From positions 1 to 64,000 of the forward strand of contig NZ_VIGH01000007.1 in NCBI RefSeq assembly GCF_006704125.1: a DNA stretch of 64,000 nucleotides, in the 5' to 3' direction. A program made the translations under genes and the position numbers. The stretch comes from Rhodococcus spelaei (GTDB lineage: Bacteria; Actinomycetota; Actinomycetes; Mycobacteriales; Mycobacteriaceae). The notes below the pieces were generated by a model. It ran no database searches, was not told where the DNA came from, and worked only from the letters and a program-made list of their open reading frames with translations. Numbering within the stretch: the stretch's first letter is position 1; each line of letters begins with the position of its first letter. This document shows positions 18,272 to 26,234 of the stretch, in pieces.

Positions 18272-19248
18272 CCGCGGTGGTGCAGGTCCGCCCGGGTCAG
18301 GAGGTCACGGGCGAGTTCGGCGTCCCGGCCCATCTGCACGATGAGCGCCTCGACCGAGTCGAACTTCTCCATGCCACGCAGGCGTTCGACGAAGTCGACC
18401 GCCACGTGCTGGCCGTACAGGTCGGCCTCGCCGTCGAGGACGAACGCCTCCACCGTGCGGGTACGGCCGGAGAAGGTCGGGTTCGTGCCGATGGACACCG
18501 CGGCGAGGTGCCGCTCCCCCGGCGCGACGGTACCGATCACCGGACCGGGACCGAGCACCGTGAACCAGGCCGCGTACACCCCGTCGGCGGGAATTGCCGA
18601 ATGCATCGGCGGCGCGATGTTGGCGGTCGGGAAGCCGAGTTCGCGTCCGCGGCCGTCGCCGTGCACCACCACGCCCTCGACGCGGTGCGGCCGTCCCAGC
18701 GCTTCCGACGCGGCGGCGACGTCGCCGGCGTCCACGCAGGAGCGGATGTAGGTGGACGAGAACGTCACGGTGTGCTCGGCGAGCAGGTTGACCCCGTCGA
18801 CCGCGAATCCGAAGCGGCCACCGATCTGACGGAGCATGTCGACCGTGCCTGCCGCCTTCTTTCCGAAGGTGAAGTTCTCCCCGACCACGACCTCCGCGAC
18901 GTGCAGTCGCTCGACCAGGATCTCGTGGGCGTAGCGCTCCGGGGTGAGCTTCATGAACTCGGTGGTGAACGGCATGACGCAGAAGACGTCGATGCCCAGC
19001 TCCTCCGCCAGCTCGGCGCGCCGGGCGAGTGTGGTCAGTTGCGCCGGGTGACTGCCCGGCCGCACGACCTCCATCGGGTGCGGATCGAAAGTCATGAGCA
19101 CACTAGGGATTCCGCGCTCACTGGCCGCTTTCACCGCACGGCTGATCAGCTGCGCGTGACCACGATGCACGCCGTCGAAAACGCCGATCGTGAGTACACA
19201 ACGCCCCCAATCGGCAGGCACATCGTCGAGACCTCGCCACCTCTGCAC
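18268..19248 (-). CDS. ribF: Bifunctional riboflavin kinase / FAD synthetase
   Basis: A 326-residue enzyme that phosphorylates riboflavin to FMN and adenylylates FMN to FAD. The N-terminal nucleotidyltransferase half has GVFDGVHRGHAQLI (HxGH-type) and VVGENFTFGKKAAG. The C-terminal kinase half has GRPHRVEGVVVHGDGRGRELGFPTANI and GTNPTFSGRTRTVEAFVLD. GTG 19248 (VQRWRGLDDVPADWGRCVLTIG) matches mycobacterial RibF starts; the upstream frame does not. It is divergent from the SirR-type gene with a 101-bp spacer. Confidence 0.97.
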   Translation of the reverse strand: MQRWRGLDDVPADWGRCVLTIGVFDGVHRGHAQLISRAVKAASERGIPSVLMTFDPHPMEVVRPGSHPAQLTTLARRAELAEELGIDVFCVMPFTTEFMKLTPERYAHEILVERLHVAEVVVGENFTFGKKAAGTVDMLRQIGGRFGFAVDGVNLLAEHTVTFSSTYIRSCVDAGDVAAASEALGRPHRVEGVVVHGDGRGRELGFPTANIAPPMHSAIPADGVYAAWFTVLGPGPVIGTVAPGERHLAAVSIGTNPTFSGRTRTVEAFVLDGEADLYGQHVAVDFVERLRGMEKFDSVEALIVQMGRDAELARDLLTRADLHHRG

Positions 19249-19349
19249 GCATCGCAGCCTACGGCCCCCGGCGAGAGGCGTCACCTTCGGATTCCGGTAG
19301 GCGAGTGTCGTGGCGGCGCACCGGGCCCGCATTGCCTAAGCTCGACACC

Positions 19350-20066
19350 GTGGGCGAACGTAAGACTGAACCAGCCATGACGACCGCGAAGGCCGCCGGC
19401 GCCGGGACACTCACCACGGTCGCGCAGGACTACCTCAAGGTGATCTGGACCGCGGGCGAGTGGTCCGGCGAGCAGGTGTCGACGAAAATGCTCGCCGAAC
19501 GGATCGGGGTGTCGGCCTCGACCGTGTCCGAGGCGATTCGCAAACTCGCCGATCAGGGCCTCGTCGACCATGCGCGGTACGGCTCGATCTCGCTGACCGA
19601 CCGCGGTCGGGCGGCCGCCGTCGGGATGGTCCGCAGACATCGACTGATCGAAACGTACCTGGTCAACGAGCTCGGCTACGGCTGGGACGAGGTGCACGAC
19701 GAGGCCGAGGTGCTCGAACACGCCGTCTCGGACCTGATGATCGCGCGGATCGACGCCAAACTCGGTCACCCCGAACGCGATCCGCACGGCGACCCCATCC
19801 CGGCGCCCGACGGGTCGATTCCCTCCCCGTCGGCCCGGCAACTCAGCGACTTCGGCGACGGCCAGTACGGCCGGATCGCGCGGATCTCCGACGCCGACCC
19901 GGCGATGTTGCGGTACTTCGACTCGGTCGGCATCGCCCTCGACCTGACGGTCACAGTGCTCGAGCGTCGTGACTTCGCGGGCACCGTGTCGGTGCGGCTC
20001 GGCGACGGCGACACCGTGGAACTCGGCAATCCGGCCGCCGCCGCGATCTGGCTCGTCGAGCCGTGA
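19350..20066 (+). CDS. sirR: DtxR/MntR-family metal-dependent regulator (SirR-type)
   Basis: A metal-responsive repressor with an N-terminal winged helix (LTTVAQDYLKVIWTA ... LAERIGVSASTVSEAIRKLADQGLV), a dimerisation and metal-binding domain (MVRRHRLIETYLV ... HDEAEVLEHAVSD) and a C-terminal SH3-like FeoA domain. The spacing of E and H residues fits the DtxR family. GTG 19350 gives 238 residues; the ATG at 19377 is an alternative. GTG 19350 lies 9 bp after CTAAG and could be leaderless. M. tuberculosis has the same gene beside ribF (Rv2788). Its targets are not evident here; manganese or iron are the usual co-repressors. Confidence 0.9.
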   Translation: MGERKTEPAMTTAKAAGAGTLTTVAQDYLKVIWTAGEWSGEQVSTKMLAERIGVSASTVSEAIRKLADQGLVDHARYGSISLTDRGRAAAVGMVRRHRLIETYLVNELGYGWDEVHDEAEVLEHAVSDLMIARIDAKLGHPERDPHGDPIPAPDGSIPSPSARQLSDFGDGQYGRIARISDADPAMLRYFDSVGIALDLTVTVLERRDFAGTVSVRLGDGDTVELGNPAAAAIWLVEP

Positions 20067-20257
20067 GCGCACGCCCCACCCTCGCGTCCTCGCTCTTTCG
20101 CGGCGTGTTCCTGGCCGCGCTGATGTTTCTGCTGGTGTCCGGGATCGCCGATCGCAGCTGGTGGACCGTCCTGTACGCGGTGGTGCTCGTCTGGTTCCTG
20201 CTCGACTGGCGGTCAGCCCGTCGGGAGCGATCATCGTCTGCGCCCCGCACCCCTTGA
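20063..20257 (+). CDS. Small membrane protein
   Basis: 64 residues with two hydrophobic stretches (about 13-27 and 33-46) and a basic C-terminus (WRSARRERSS). The GTG start overlaps the stop of the SirR-type gene (GTGA), which supports it as a real, coupled gene. No family was recognised. Two closely spaced membrane helices with a positive tail suggest an inner-membrane protein with its C-terminus in the cytoplasm. Confidence 0.65.
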   Translation: MSARPTLASSLFRGVFLAALMFLLVSGIADRSWWTVLYAVVLVWFLLDWRSARRERSSSAPRTP

Positions 20258-20289
20258 TCCGACAGAAACCCTGCACACCTGCACTGTCT

Positions 20290-20329
20290 CCGTCTCACGC
20301 GTTCTGTGCGCGCAGCAGGATTGAGACGG
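20290..20329. terminator. Possible bidirectional terminator
   Basis: CCGTCTCA (20290-20297) and TGAGACGG (20322-20329) form an 8-bp stem with a 24-base GC-rich loop, in the 103-bp gap between the convergent small membrane protein gene and truB. The stem is modest, so this is tentative. Confidence 0.35.
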
Positions 20330-20360
20330 CGACGAAAGCTGTGTGCACGCTCGGCTGCTC

Positions 20361-21281
20361 CTAGAGTCCACGCAGGGTGGCCGGGCGTACCACCATCACC
20401 GAACTCGCGCGCCGGCCCCGCTCCTGCAGCAGCGCGATGGTGTGCCCGTCCGGGTCGATCGCGGCGTAGGTGCCCGGGATGCCGACCGGCTCGAGCCAAC
20501 GCCCCTGACTGATGGACTCGGCCTCCTCGGCGGTGATCTGCCGGTGCGCGAACGCGGTCTGCGCGGCATGGTCGATGTCCAGGCTCACCGCCGGATCCTC
20601 GGCCAACTGTTCGAGGGTGCGCGCGTGCTCGAGGGTGAACGGGCCGACCCGGGTCCGCCGCAGCGCCGTCAGGTGTCCACCGACGCCGAGCGCGGCCCCG
20701 AGATCCCGGGCCAGCGCCCGGACGTAGGTGCCGGACGAGCATTCGACCTCCACATCGAGGTCGACCTGATCACCGGACCGCCGGGTAGCGGTGACGTCGA
20801 ACCGGTCCACGGTGACCGGGCGGGCTTCGAGTTCGAACTCCTCACCGGCGCGGACCAGTTTGTGCGCGCGCTGCCCGTCCACCTTGATCGCGCTGACCCG
20901 CGTCGGGACCTGGGCGATGTCGCCCGTCAGGGTCGCGATCACCGCGGCGATCTCCTCGTCGGCGACGCCGGAGGCATCCGCCGAGGTCAGCACCTCGCCC
21001 TCGGCGTCGTCGGTGGTGGTCGACTGGCCGAGCCGGATCGTCGCCGAGTACCCCTTCGTGGTCAGCGACAGCAGCCCGAGCAGCTTGGTGGCCCGCTCGA
21101 TGCCGAGGACCAGCACACCGGTCGCCATGGGGTCCAGGGTGCCGGCGTGCCCGACCTTCCGGGTGTGCAGGATCTTGCGGCAGCGCGCGACAACGTCGTG
21201 GCTGGTCATGCCCGCGTCCTTGTCGATGATCAACAGCCCGGCGCCGTCGAGGCCGGAGGACGGTTTGCGGTGAGAAGGCAC
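20361..21281 (-). CDS. truB: tRNA pseudouridine-55 synthase
   Basis: A 306-residue enzyme that converts U55 of the tRNA T-loop to pseudouridine. Motifs are [17 protein letters not shown] at the N-terminus, [14 protein letters not shown] with catalytic D50, and [15 protein letters not shown]; a C-terminal PUA-like domain ends it. GTG 21281 follows the pptT stop by 11 bp and gives the family length; the open frame further upstream lies inside pptT. It probably belongs to the MATE/phosphoesterase/pptT/truB transcript. Confidence 0.96.
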   Translation of the reverse strand: MPSHRKPSSGLDGAGLLIIDKDAGMTSHDVVARCRKILHTRKVGHAGTLDPMATGVLVLGIERATKLLGLLSLTTKGYSATIRLGQSTTTDDAEGEVLTSADASGVADEEIAAVIATLTGDIAQVPTRVSAIKVDGQRAHKLVRAGEEFELEARPVTVDRFDVTATRRSGDQVDLDVEVECSSGTYVRALARDLGAALGVGGHLTALRRTRVGPFTLEHARTLEQLAEDPAVSLDIDHAAQTAFAHRQITAEEAESISQGRWLEPVGIPGTYAAIDPDGHTIALLQERGRRASSVMVVRPATLRGL

Positions 21282-21292
21282 GGGATTCGAGA

Positions 21293-21958
21293 CTACTGGA
21301 CAGTGATCGCGGTGATGACGAGGCCGTCGGCGACCAGCCAGCGACCGTCGAAGGAACTCAGCGGCGGGCCGTCGGTGGTCTGGCCGGGCACAAGCAACTC
21401 GGAGTGGAAGGTGCCGGTGACGCCATCGCTCCCCTCGGACAATGCCAGCGTGATCCGGGCGTCCTCGAAGCCGAGCCACCGCCCGGTCAGCGGAAACCAC
21501 GCCTTGTAGGTGGCTTCCTTCGCACAGAACAGCAGCCGGTCCCAGTGCACCCGGTCATCCGACTTCGCGGCGATCTCGACCCGCTCCTCCGGCAAGCTCA
21601 CCGCGTCGAGCACACCGTCCGGCAGCGGTCCGTGCGGCTCGGCGTCGATGCCGACCGACCGCACCTGCATCGAGTACCCGAGCACCGCGCCGCGGTAGCC
21701 GTCGCAATGCGTCAGGCTCCCCACCACTCCGCGTGGGAACAGCGGAACACCCCTGTCGCCCTTGAGGATCGGCGCGGCATCCACTCCGAGCTTCGCCATC
21801 GCCTCGCGGGCGCAGTGCCGGACGCTGACGAACTCGCGTCGGCGTTTGTCGACCGCCCGCGCGATCAGCGCCTCCTCCTGGGGCAGCGCGGTCAGCCCCG
21901 GCGGGTCCTCGAACAACTCGGCGTACGCGACGCCGTTCGGCAGAATCGACTCGATCAC
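21293..21958 (-). CDS. pptT: 4'-phosphopantetheinyl transferase (PptT-type)
   Basis: A 221-residue Sfp/EntD-type enzyme that moves phosphopantetheine from CoA to acyl, peptidyl or mycolate-pathway carrier proteins. The P-pant motifs are present: [28 protein letters not shown] (Mg-binding D and E) and [30 protein letters not shown] 21958 overlaps the upstream phosphoesterase stop (GTGA) and gives the mycobacterial length. In M. tuberculosis PptT (Rv2794c) is essential and next to the same phosphoesterase. Confidence 0.95.
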   Translation of the reverse strand: MIESILPNGVAYAELFEDPPGLTALPQEEALIARAVDKRRREFVSVRHCAREAMAKLGVDAAPILKGDRGVPLFPRGVVGSLTHCDGYRGAVLGYSMQVRSVGIDAEPHGPLPDGVLDAVSLPEERVEIAAKSDDRVHWDRLLFCAKEATYKAWFPLTGRWLGFEDARITLALSEGSDGVTGTFHSELLVPGQTTDGPPLSSFDGRWLVADGLVITAITVQ

Positions 21959-22887
21959 GCGCGGGCCGCCCTCATCGCGTCGAACTCGGCCTCCTGCTCG
22001 GGGGTGACCTTGAAGTGCCCGCCCCACTTGTTCAGCGTGCCCGGCGGGTAGTCCGGCACCGGCAGGATCTGCCGCAACAGCTGCTCGGGCAGCCCACGTC
22101 GCTGCCACTCACGCGGGTAGCCGAGTGAGACCTCCTCGAAGCGGACACCGTCGTAGTAGGTGGTGCGCGGGATGTGCAGGTGCCCGTAGACGCTGCAGAT
22201 CGCGTTGTAGCGGGTGTGCCAGTCGGCGGTCAGTTCGGTGCCGCACCACAGCGAGAACTCCGGGTAGAACAGCACCCGCGTGGGCTCCCGCACCAGAGGG
22301 AAGTGGTTGATCAGCACGGTCGGGATCGACAGGTCGAGCGCGTCCAGCCGCGCCCTGGTCGACTCCACCCGCGCGTGACACCACGCGTCGCGGGTCGCGA
22401 AAGGCTCACTCGAGAGCAGGAACTCATCCGTGGCGACCACGTTCTTGTCGCGCGCGAACGCCAGCGCGTTCTCCTTCGTGGTGGTGCCCTCGGGCCGGAA
22501 GCTGTAGTCGTAGAGCAGGAACATCGGCACCAGCGTCGCCGGACCGCCCTCGCCCTCCCACACCGGGTACGGGTCCTCCGGTGTGATCACGTCCAGCTCG
22601 CGGCACATGTTCACCAGGTAGTCGTAGCGGGCGACGCCGTGGATCTGCACCGGGTCCTTCGCGGTGGTCCACAGCTCGTGGTTGCCGGGTACCCAGATGA
22701 CCTTCTCGAACCGGCTGCGCGCGAGCTTCAGCGCCCACGCGATGTCGTCGGTCTTCTCCGAGACGTCCCCGGCGAGGATCAGCCAGTCCTGCGGCGACTC
22801 CGGGTACAAGTCCTCGGTGATGGGACGGTTCCCGCGATGACCGACATGGGTGTCGCTCACCGCCCACAACTTTCGCGTCACGCTCAC
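21955..22887 (-). CDS. Calcineurin-like metallophosphoesterase (Rv2795c-type)
   Basis: A 310-residue phosphoesterase with the metal motifs in order: AVSDTHVGH (D-x-H), LILAGDVSEKTDD (GD), WVPGNHELW (GNHE), INHFPL and YGHLHIPR (GHxH). The GTG at 22887 shares one base with the MATE stop; GTG 22881 is possible too. The frame stays open far upstream only as overlap with the MATE gene. M. tuberculosis has this gene directly beside pptT (Rv2795c), where the partner has been proposed to oppose PptT by hydrolysing acyl-carrier phosphopantetheine; treat that role as family knowledge, not shown here. Confidence 0.9.
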   Translation of the reverse strand: MSVTRKLWAVSDTHVGHRGNRPITEDLYPESPQDWLILAGDVSEKTDDIAWALKLARSRFEKVIWVPGNHELWTTAKDPVQIHGVARYDYLVNMCRELDVITPEDPYPVWEGEGGPATLVPMFLLYDYSFRPEGTTTKENALAFARDKNVVATDEFLLSSEPFATRDAWCHARVESTRARLDALDLSIPTVLINHFPLVREPTRVLFYPEFSLWCGTELTADWHTRYNAICSVYGHLHIPRTTYYDGVRFEEVSLGYPREWQRRGLPEQLLRQILPVPDYPPGTLNKWGGHFKVTPEQEAEFDAMRAARA

Positions 22888-24233
22888 TACCTTCCCGCCT
22901 GAATGTCGGCGCCGACCACGGTCCAGCGCCCCGAACTCGTCCGCCACACGACGGCAAGCATCCGCAGCACCATGAACACCGTAAGCCCCGACCAGATTCC
23001 CGCGAGACCCCAGTCGAATTCGAGGGACAGCCAGATCGGCGGCAGGAACCCGACCACCGCGCAACCGAGGGTCGCGTTCCGCAGGAAGGCGGCGTCCCCT
23101 GCGCCGAGCAGCACGCCGTCCAGCGCGAAGACCACACCGGCGACAGGCATGATCGCGACGAAGAACCACCAGACGACGTCGATCTGGCCCAGGACTGCCG
23201 CGTCGCCGGTGAACAGCGGCGGGATCACCGTGTGCCCCAGCGCGAACGCCGCGGCGAGGGCGAGCGCGAACACCGTCGACCATCCGGTCAGCCGCCGCGC
23301 GAGCCCCCGTGCCTGCGCCGCGTGACCGGCGCCGAGCGCCGCCCCGACCAACGTCTGGGCGGCGATCGCCAGCGAGTCCAGGGTGAGCGCGACCAGGTTC
23401 CACAGTTGCAGCACCACCTGATGGGCGGCGACCGCCGCGGCGCCGAATCGGGCCGCGACCGCGGCCGCGGACAGGAAGCAGGCCTGGAAGGCGAGGCTGC
23501 GCAGGATCAGGTCCCGGCCGAGCACCACCTGCGCCCGCATCACGTCCGGTCGCGGACGCAGCGACACCCCGGACCGCAACAACGCCGCAACGAAACAGGT
23601 CGCGGTGACCGACTGCCCGACCACGTTCGCGACCGCAGACCCGGCGAGTTCCCACCGCGGCGCACCGAGCAGGCCGTGCACCAGGATCGGGCACAGCACC
23701 GCGGAGACGGCGAGGCCGGCGAGCACGAAACGCAAGGGCCGCAGCGTGTTCTGTACCCCACGCAGCCAGCCGTTGCCGGCCATCGCGACCAGGATCAGCG
23801 GTGCGCCGAACACGGCGATCCGCAACCACTGCAGGGCCTCCGTCGCGATGTCACCGCCGCCGGCGATCACGTCGACGACCGGCCGAGCCAGCAACTGCAC
23901 GGCAATGACGATGGCGAGGCCGATCCCGACCGCCAGGTAGGTGGCCTGCACGCCTTCCTCGACGGCGCCGCGCTCGTCACCCGACCCGTGCCTGCGCGAC
24001 GCCCTGGCGGTGGTGCCGTACGAGAGGAACGTCAGCTGGGTGCTGACCTGCGCGAGGATCAGTCCCCCGACGGCAAGTCCGGCCAGTGCCAGCGCGCCGA
24101 GGCGCCCCACCACCGCGATGTCGAAGAGCAGGTACAGCGGCTCCGCAGCCAGCACGCCGAGCGCGGGCAGCGCCAGGCCCACAATCCGCCTGGCGGAGGG
24201 CTCGGGATTCCGCCGGGCGGCAGGGTCAGCCAA
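22887..24233 (-). CDS. MATE family efflux protein (DinF-type)
   Basis: A 448-residue multidrug and toxic-compound exporter with about twelve membrane segments. DinF/MATE features include EPLYLLFDIAVVGRLG in helix 1, ALQWLRIAVFGAPLILV, and the half-repeat FGAAAVAAHQVVLQLWNLVALTLDSLAIAAQTLVG. The start is TTG at 24233, 9 bp past the DHH phosphoesterase stop. Substrate unknown; exchange with sodium or protons is usual. M. tuberculosis has a dinF gene beside its DHH phosphoesterase. Confidence 0.9.
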   Translation of the reverse strand: MADPAARRNPEPSARRIVGLALPALGVLAAEPLYLLFDIAVVGRLGALALAGLAVGGLILAQVSTQLTFLSYGTTARASRRHGSGDERGAVEEGVQATYLAVGIGLAIVIAVQLLARPVVDVIAGGGDIATEALQWLRIAVFGAPLILVAMAGNGWLRGVQNTLRPLRFVLAGLAVSAVLCPILVHGLLGAPRWELAGSAVANVVGQSVTATCFVAALLRSGVSLRPRPDVMRAQVVLGRDLILRSLAFQACFLSAAAVAARFGAAAVAAHQVVLQLWNLVALTLDSLAIAAQTLVGAALGAGHAAQARGLARRLTGWSTVFALALAAAFALGHTVIPPLFTGDAAVLGQIDVVWWFFVAIMPVAGVVFALDGVLLGAGDAAFLRNATLGCAVVGFLPPIWLSLEFDWGLAGIWSGLTVFMVLRMLAVVWRTSSGRWTVVGADIQAGR

Positions 24234-24242
24234 GTCCGGATC

Positions 24243-25241
24243 TCACCCGAGCACGCCGAGGAGCTCGGCAATCACGCTCTCGTCGTCGCCATCGTGGGTG
24301 TAGCCGGAGGCGAACCGATGTCCGCCGCCGCCGACCCGGGCGGCGACGTCGGAGACGTCCACTGCCGCCTTCGACCGCAGCGAGACCGCCCACCGGCCGG
24401 GTTCGTTCTCCTTGAGCACCGCCGCGACCTCCGCCTGCGCGGTGGTACGCACGATGTCGATGACGCTCTCGATCTCCTCGGCACCCAACCCCGCGGTGTC
24501 CGCGTACCGGATCAACGCGTAGACCAGGCCGCGGCCACCGACCGCGTCCGGGACCAACTGAGCGGTACCGAGAACCGAAGAGAGCATCGGCAGCCAGGCG
24601 AACGGATGGGTGTCGAGCAGTCGCCGGGTGATCGCCGCAGAGTCGATCCCGGTGTCGATCAGTCGCTCGGCCAGCTCGTGCGTGCCGGGTTGCACCCACC
24701 GGAACGAGCCGGTGTCGGTGACCAGGCCGGCGTAGAGGCAGTGTGCGAGGTCGCGGTCGATCTCCACGCCCCAGGCGTCGAACAGTCGGGCCAGCACCGC
24801 GGTGGTGGCCTCGGCACTGTCGTCGATCAGGTTGTACTTGCCGAAGCGGGTATTGGACCGGTGGTGGTCGATCACCAGGGTCCGACGGGCACCGTCGAGC
24901 CGATCCGCCAGGTCACCGAGCCTGCCTCGACTGCCACAGTCCACCGTCACCAGCAGGTCCACCTCGGCAGGCACGTCGTCGGGCGCCACCAGCAGGTTCA
25001 CCCCGGGCAGGGTGCGCATGGACTCCGGCAGCACCTCGGGTCGTGCGAAGGACACCTGGACCGGCGTCCCCATCCGGTCGAGCACCAGCGCGAGGGCCAG
25101 TCCGCTGCCGATGGTGTCCGCGTCCGGCTGGACGTGGCAGAGCACCGTCACCGAGGTGGCCTCGGACAGGAGTGCTATCGCAGCCGCGAGATCGATCTCG
25201 GCTGAGTTGTCGGCGGTGGGGGTCGGCGCTGTCTCGGTCAT
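24243..25241 (-). CDS. nrnA: DHH/DHHA1 phosphoesterase, oligoribonuclease/c-di-AMP type
   Basis: A 332-residue soluble phosphoesterase. DHH-family motifs: HVQPDADTIGS near 37-47 (the usual HxxPDxDxxGS), VTVDCGS, VIDHHRSN (DHH) and the C-terminal DHHA1 motif GGGHRFASGY. Homologues (NrnA; Rv2837c) degrade nano-RNA and cyclic dinucleotides such as c-di-AMP and pAp; which one dominates here cannot be told. It sits 8 bp after rbfA in the nusA-infB-rbfA block. Confidence 0.93.
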   Translation of the reverse strand: MTETAPTPTADNSAEIDLAAAIALLSEATSVTVLCHVQPDADTIGSGLALALVLDRMGTPVQVSFARPEVLPESMRTLPGVNLLVAPDDVPAEVDLLVTVDCGSRGRLGDLADRLDGARRTLVIDHHRSNTRFGKYNLIDDSAEATTAVLARLFDAWGVEIDRDLAHCLYAGLVTDTGSFRWVQPGTHELAERLIDTGIDSAAITRRLLDTHPFAWLPMLSSVLGTAQLVPDAVGGRGLVYALIRYADTAGLGAEEIESVIDIVRTTAQAEVAAVLKENEPGRWAVSLRSKAAVDVSDVAARVGGGGHRFASGYTHDGDDESVIAELLGVLG

Positions 25242-25249
25242 CGCCGGGC

Positions 25250-25732
25250 CTAGTCGGCTTCGCCCGAGCCGACCGGTTCGTCCTCGTCGTCCTCGGCCGC
25301 CCGCGGTTCCTTGTACGGATCCGCCTCTCCGGCGTGAGTTGCGTTCTCCCTGGCCTTGGCCACCTCGTCGTCGGCGGCCCGGGCCCGGGCGAGCAGTTCC
25401 TCCATGTGCCGCGCTGCGTCGGGGACGGTGTCCGCGACGAACGTCAGCGTCGGCGTGAACCGCACGCCGGTGCCCGCTCCGACCTTGGAGCGCAGCGCGC
25501 CCGTCGCCTTGGCGAGGCCCGCGGCGGCGCCCTCGACGTCGGGCTCGGTCTCCAGGTCGACGCCGCGGACGGTGTAGTACACCGTCGCGTCGTGCAGATC
25601 AGCGGTCACCTTCGCGTCGGTGATCGTGATGTAGTCCAGCCGGGGATCCTTGATCTCCTTGTCGGCGATCGCCGTTGCGACGATCGTCGAGATGCGCTTG
25701 GCCAGCTTTCGCGCCCTCGCCGGATCTGCCAT
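25250..25732 (-). CDS. rbfA: Ribosome-binding factor A
   Basis: A 160-residue 30S maturation factor binding near the 16S 5' helix. The core ([45 protein letters not shown] as N-terminal KH-like part; [28 protein letters not shown]) is clear. A 35-residue acidic C-terminal tail ([21 protein letters not shown]) is longer than in E. coli but usual in actinobacteria. The ATG is at 25732. Confidence 0.95.
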   Translation of the reverse strand: MADPARARKLAKRISTIVATAIADKEIKDPRLDYITITDAKVTADLHDATVYYTVRGVDLETEPDVEGAAAGLAKATGALRSKVGAGTGVRFTPTLTFVADTVPDAARHMEELLARARAADDEVAKARENATHAGEADPYKEPRAAEDDEDEPVGSGEAD

Positions 25733-25752
25733 GACCGAAGTCCCTTCCTAAC

Positions 25753-25818
25753 GACGGCGCTGCCGTCAATCCCAAAACGACGGCGGAGCCGTCAATGCCA
25801 AACGACGGCTGTGCCGTC
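25753..25818. repeat. Three tandem GACGGC-NNN-GCCGTC hairpins
   Basis: Three copies of a 15-bp hairpin (25753-25767, 25779-25793, 25804-25818) with loops GCT, GGA and TGT, spaced 26 and 25 bp, each preceded by AAC or TAAC and followed by CAA. They fill the 133-bp gap between the DUF503 gene and rbfA and would be transcribed with both. They look like amplified small palindromic elements or an RNA-processing or transcription-attenuation site. Confidence 0.75.
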
Positions 25819-25865
25819 AAGTTCGTTCCATTGTTTCGCCGCGGGGTCGAGGCAGGAAATCCGGG

Positions 25866-26156
25866 TCAGTCTTCCGGACCGAAGATCCTGCGCCGCACCG
25901 CAAGCAGTTGCAACTCGGGTCGAGCGGCCACCTGCCGCTCGCAGGTGTCGAGTACCTCGTTGAGGTGGTCCACGTCGGAACTGGCCACTGCGACACCGAT
26001 CAGCGAGCGCCGGTAACGGTCGTGCTCACCGGTCTCCGCGACCGAGACCCCGAACTTGGTCAGCGCGGCAATCACCGGTTTGACCACTGAACGTTTCTCC
26101 TTGAGCGACCGTACGTCGCCGAGCAAGATGTCCAGTTCCAGAGCACCGAGGTACAA
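25866..26156 (-). CDS. DUF503 family protein
   Basis: A 96-residue small ferredoxin-fold-like protein of unknown function that is conserved beside rbfA and infB in many Gram-positive bacteria (YlxP-type). Family sequence: LELDILLGDVRSLKEKRSVVKPVIAAL and VAVASSDVDHLNEVLDTCERQV. The start is TTG 26156 behind GGGAGG. It begins just after the infB terminator hairpin. A link to ribosome maturation is inferred from gene neighbourhood only. Confidence 0.88.
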   Translation of the reverse strand: MYLGALELDILLGDVRSLKEKRSVVKPVIAALTKFGVSVAETGEHDRYRRSLIGVAVASSDVDHLNEVLDTCERQVAARPELQLLAVRRRIFGPED

Positions 26157-26177
26157 CTAGCCTCCCGTGGTGGTCGC

Positions 26178-26220
26178 GGTGTGGGTCCCGCGGGCCTGCT
26201 CGGCCCGCGGGACCCACACC
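26178..26220 (-). terminator. Perfect 19-bp stem hairpin after infB
   Basis: Arms 26178-26196 and 26202-26220 pair without mismatch around a 5-base loop TGCTC, beginning 14 bp after the infB stop. No T-run follows on the minus strand, so it may act as a partial terminator or an mRNA stabiliser between infB and DUF503-rbfA. Confidence 0.75.
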
Positions 26221-26234
26221 GGCCTCCCGAATAC

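Noticed and set aside
22888-23829. In-frame extension of the phosphoesterase over the MATE gene
   Set aside because: The extension reads as low-complexity arginine-rich sequence in the wrong frame of a clear MATE protein; the phosphoesterase motif series starts after GTG 22887.
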